From Mycobacterium sp. ITM-2016-00317 (lineage in GTDB: Bacteria; Actinomycetota; Actinomycetes; Mycobacteriales; Mycobacteriaceae), in NCBI RefSeq assembly GCF_002968295.1, contig NZ_CP134399.1, forward strand, positions 3,348,001 to 3,412,000: a stretch of DNA of 64,000 bases, given 5' to 3'. The notes beneath the pieces were generated by a model that saw only the letters and a program-made list of their open reading frames with translations, made no database searches and was not told the DNA's origin. Positions within the stretch are counted from its first letter, which is position 1. Each line of letters begins with the position of its first letter. Below, one piece after another: positions 62,991 through 64,000 of the stretch. A program made the position numbers and the translations under genes.

Positions 62991-64000
62991 CGACACGACA
63001 GGGAATCCTGTGGGGCGTCGGGCTGGGCCCGGGCGACCCCGAGCTGGTGACCGTGAAGGCCGCCCGGGTGATCGGGGACGCCGACGTCGTCGCCTACCAC
63101 AGCGCCCGGCACGGACGCAGCATCGCGCGCACGATCGCCGCACCGTACCTGCGGGACGGGCAGATCGAGGAGCACCTGGTCTACCCGGTGACCACCGAGA
63201 CCTCCGACCATCCCGCGGGCTACGCCGGCGCGATGGAGGACTTCTACCGCGAATCCGCCGACCGGATCGCCGCCCATCTGGACGCCGGACGCGACGTCGC
63301 GCTGCTGGCCGAGGGCGATCCGCTGTTCTACAGCTCCTACATGCACATGCACACCCGCCTCACGCAGCGGTTCGACGCGGTGATCGTGCCCGGGGTGACC
63401 TCGGTGAGCGCGGCGTCGGCCGCGGTGTCGACGCCGCTGGTCCAGGGCGACCAGGTGCTCACCATCCTGCCCGGCACGCTGCCCGCCGACGAGCTGCAGC
63501 GCCGCCTCGCCGACACCGACGCCGCGGTCATCCTCAAGCTGGGCCGATCCTATCCAGCTGTGCGGCAAGCACTTACGAAGTCAGGGCGGATCGACGACGC
63601 GTTCTACGTCGAGCGCGCCAGCACCGAGAAGCAACGCGTGCTGCCCGCCGCCGAGGTCGACGACGCGTCGGTGCCGTACTTCGCGCTGGCCATGCTGCCG
63701 GGCCGCGACCGCCCCGCCCCGGACACCGGTTCGGTGGCCGTCGTCGGCCTGGGCCCCGGCGACAGCGGGTGGATGACCCCGCAGAGCCGCCGGGAGCTCG
63801 CCGCGGCGACCGACCTCATCGGGTACGGGCCGTACCTGGACCGGGTGGCGGTGCGTGACGGGCAACGGCTGCATCCCAGCGACAACACCGACGAGCCCGC
63901 ACGCGCACGGCTGGCCTGCGAGCTCGCCGAGCAGGGCCGCACGGTCGCGGTGGTGTCGTCGGGCGACCCCGGGGTGTTCGCGATGGCCACCGCCGTGCTC
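62987..64000 (+). CDS. cobIJ: Bifunctional precorrin-2 C20 / precorrin-3B C17 methyltransferase CobIJ, 5' part
   Basis: 338 codons visible, open to the right edge. Residues 4-about 235 are the CobI half ([54 protein letters not shown]). From about 243 a second methyltransferase begins ([39 protein letters not shown]), with [14 protein letters not shown] at the edge, which is CobJ. Both use S-adenosylmethionine. The fused enzyme is the M. tuberculosis Rv2066 type. It is coupled to cobH by a four-base overlap. Confidence 0.95.
   Translation, partial: MTTRQGILWGVGLGPGDPELVTVKAARVIGDADVVAYHSARHGRSIARTIAAPYLRDGQIEEHLVYPVTTETSDHPAGYAGAMEDFYRESADRIAAHLDAGRDVALLAEGDPLFYSSYMHMHTRLTQRFDAVIVPGVTSVSAASAAVSTPLVQGDQVLTILPGTLPADELQRRLADTDAAVILKLGRSYPAVRQALTKSGRIDDAFYVERASTEKQRVLPAAEVDDASVPYFALAMLPGRDRPAPDTGSVAVVGLGPGDSGWMTPQSRRELAAATDLIGYGPYLDRVAVRDGQRLHPSDNTDEPARARLACELAEQGRTVAVVSSGDPGVFAMATAVL

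Overview
The window is GC-rich chromosomal DNA from a mycobacterium, most likely a rapid-growing, environmental species (Mycolicibacterium type). The evidence is gene content and order. lipT-lppI, a zinc-ribbon gene divergent from rbpA, separate ppm1 and lnt genes, fxsA, an F420/PPOX gene, cobN, cobG-cobH-cobIJ are in the order of the M. tuberculosis Rv2045c-Rv2066 block. DUF222/HNH (REP13E12-type) proteins, DUF4333 lipoproteins, mycofactocin-type SDRs and deazaflavin-type proteins also occur. No rRNA, tRNA, CRISPR array, transposase or prophage block was found.

Layout. 0-6.9 kb: end of a VOC protein, a kinase/C-terminal-domain fusion, a small membrane protein, an NAD-dependent epimerase, a peptidoglycan amidase and a coupled SRPBCC/FAD-oxidoreductase pair. 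6.9-11.7 kb: a stress island (DUF5709 protein, small acidic proteins, Zn-alcohol dehydrogenase, Mn-catalase, GAF protein) with SigF-like promoters. 11.8-13.8 kb: a DUF222/HNH gene, a decayed haloperoxidase and a small secreted protein. 13.8-19.2 kb: thioesterase, PsiE-like protein, an NCS1 permease fused in frame to TspO, an MFS exporter and an SRPBCC protein. 19.5-23.7 kb: a complete polyamine-type ABC importer (potADBC order). 23.8-38.8 kb: accessory metabolism, including a TetR/SDR/SDR/CMD operon with two palindromic operators, a second TetR/LysR pair, a 17-residue-repeat secreted protein, a DoxX protein with an 11-residue coiled-coil tail, a triple DUF4333 lipoprotein, copper amine oxidase, and lipT/lppI.

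39-43 kb is an alkanesulfonate operon (ssuC-ssuB-ssuA-ssuD). It lies in the lppI-rbpA interval, where M. tuberculosis carries the very large pks12 gene; no PKS is present here. 43-52.7 kb holds a lipoprotein, a winged-helix/alpha-beta hydrolase fusion, the rbpA/ppm1/lnt core, an amidohydrolase broken by one frameshift, fxsA, two tandem PPOX proteins and a second DUF222/HNH gene. 52.7-64 kb is cobalamin synthesis (cobN on the minus strand; cobG-cobH-cobIJ on the plus strand, cobIJ cut by the window end). The two parts are separated by a glycine-betaine/choline-type ABC importer and a TauD-family dioxygenase.

The genes serve nutrient uptake (polyamine, sulfonate, compatible solute), stress survival, envelope lipoprotein and mannolipid synthesis, transcription (RbpA) and aerobic B12 synthesis. 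The least explained items are a 32-codon membrane peptide with a structured leader upstream of cobN, the in-frame NCS1-TspO fusion, a probable CTG start for potA, and the twin operators at 26.26-26.30 kb.
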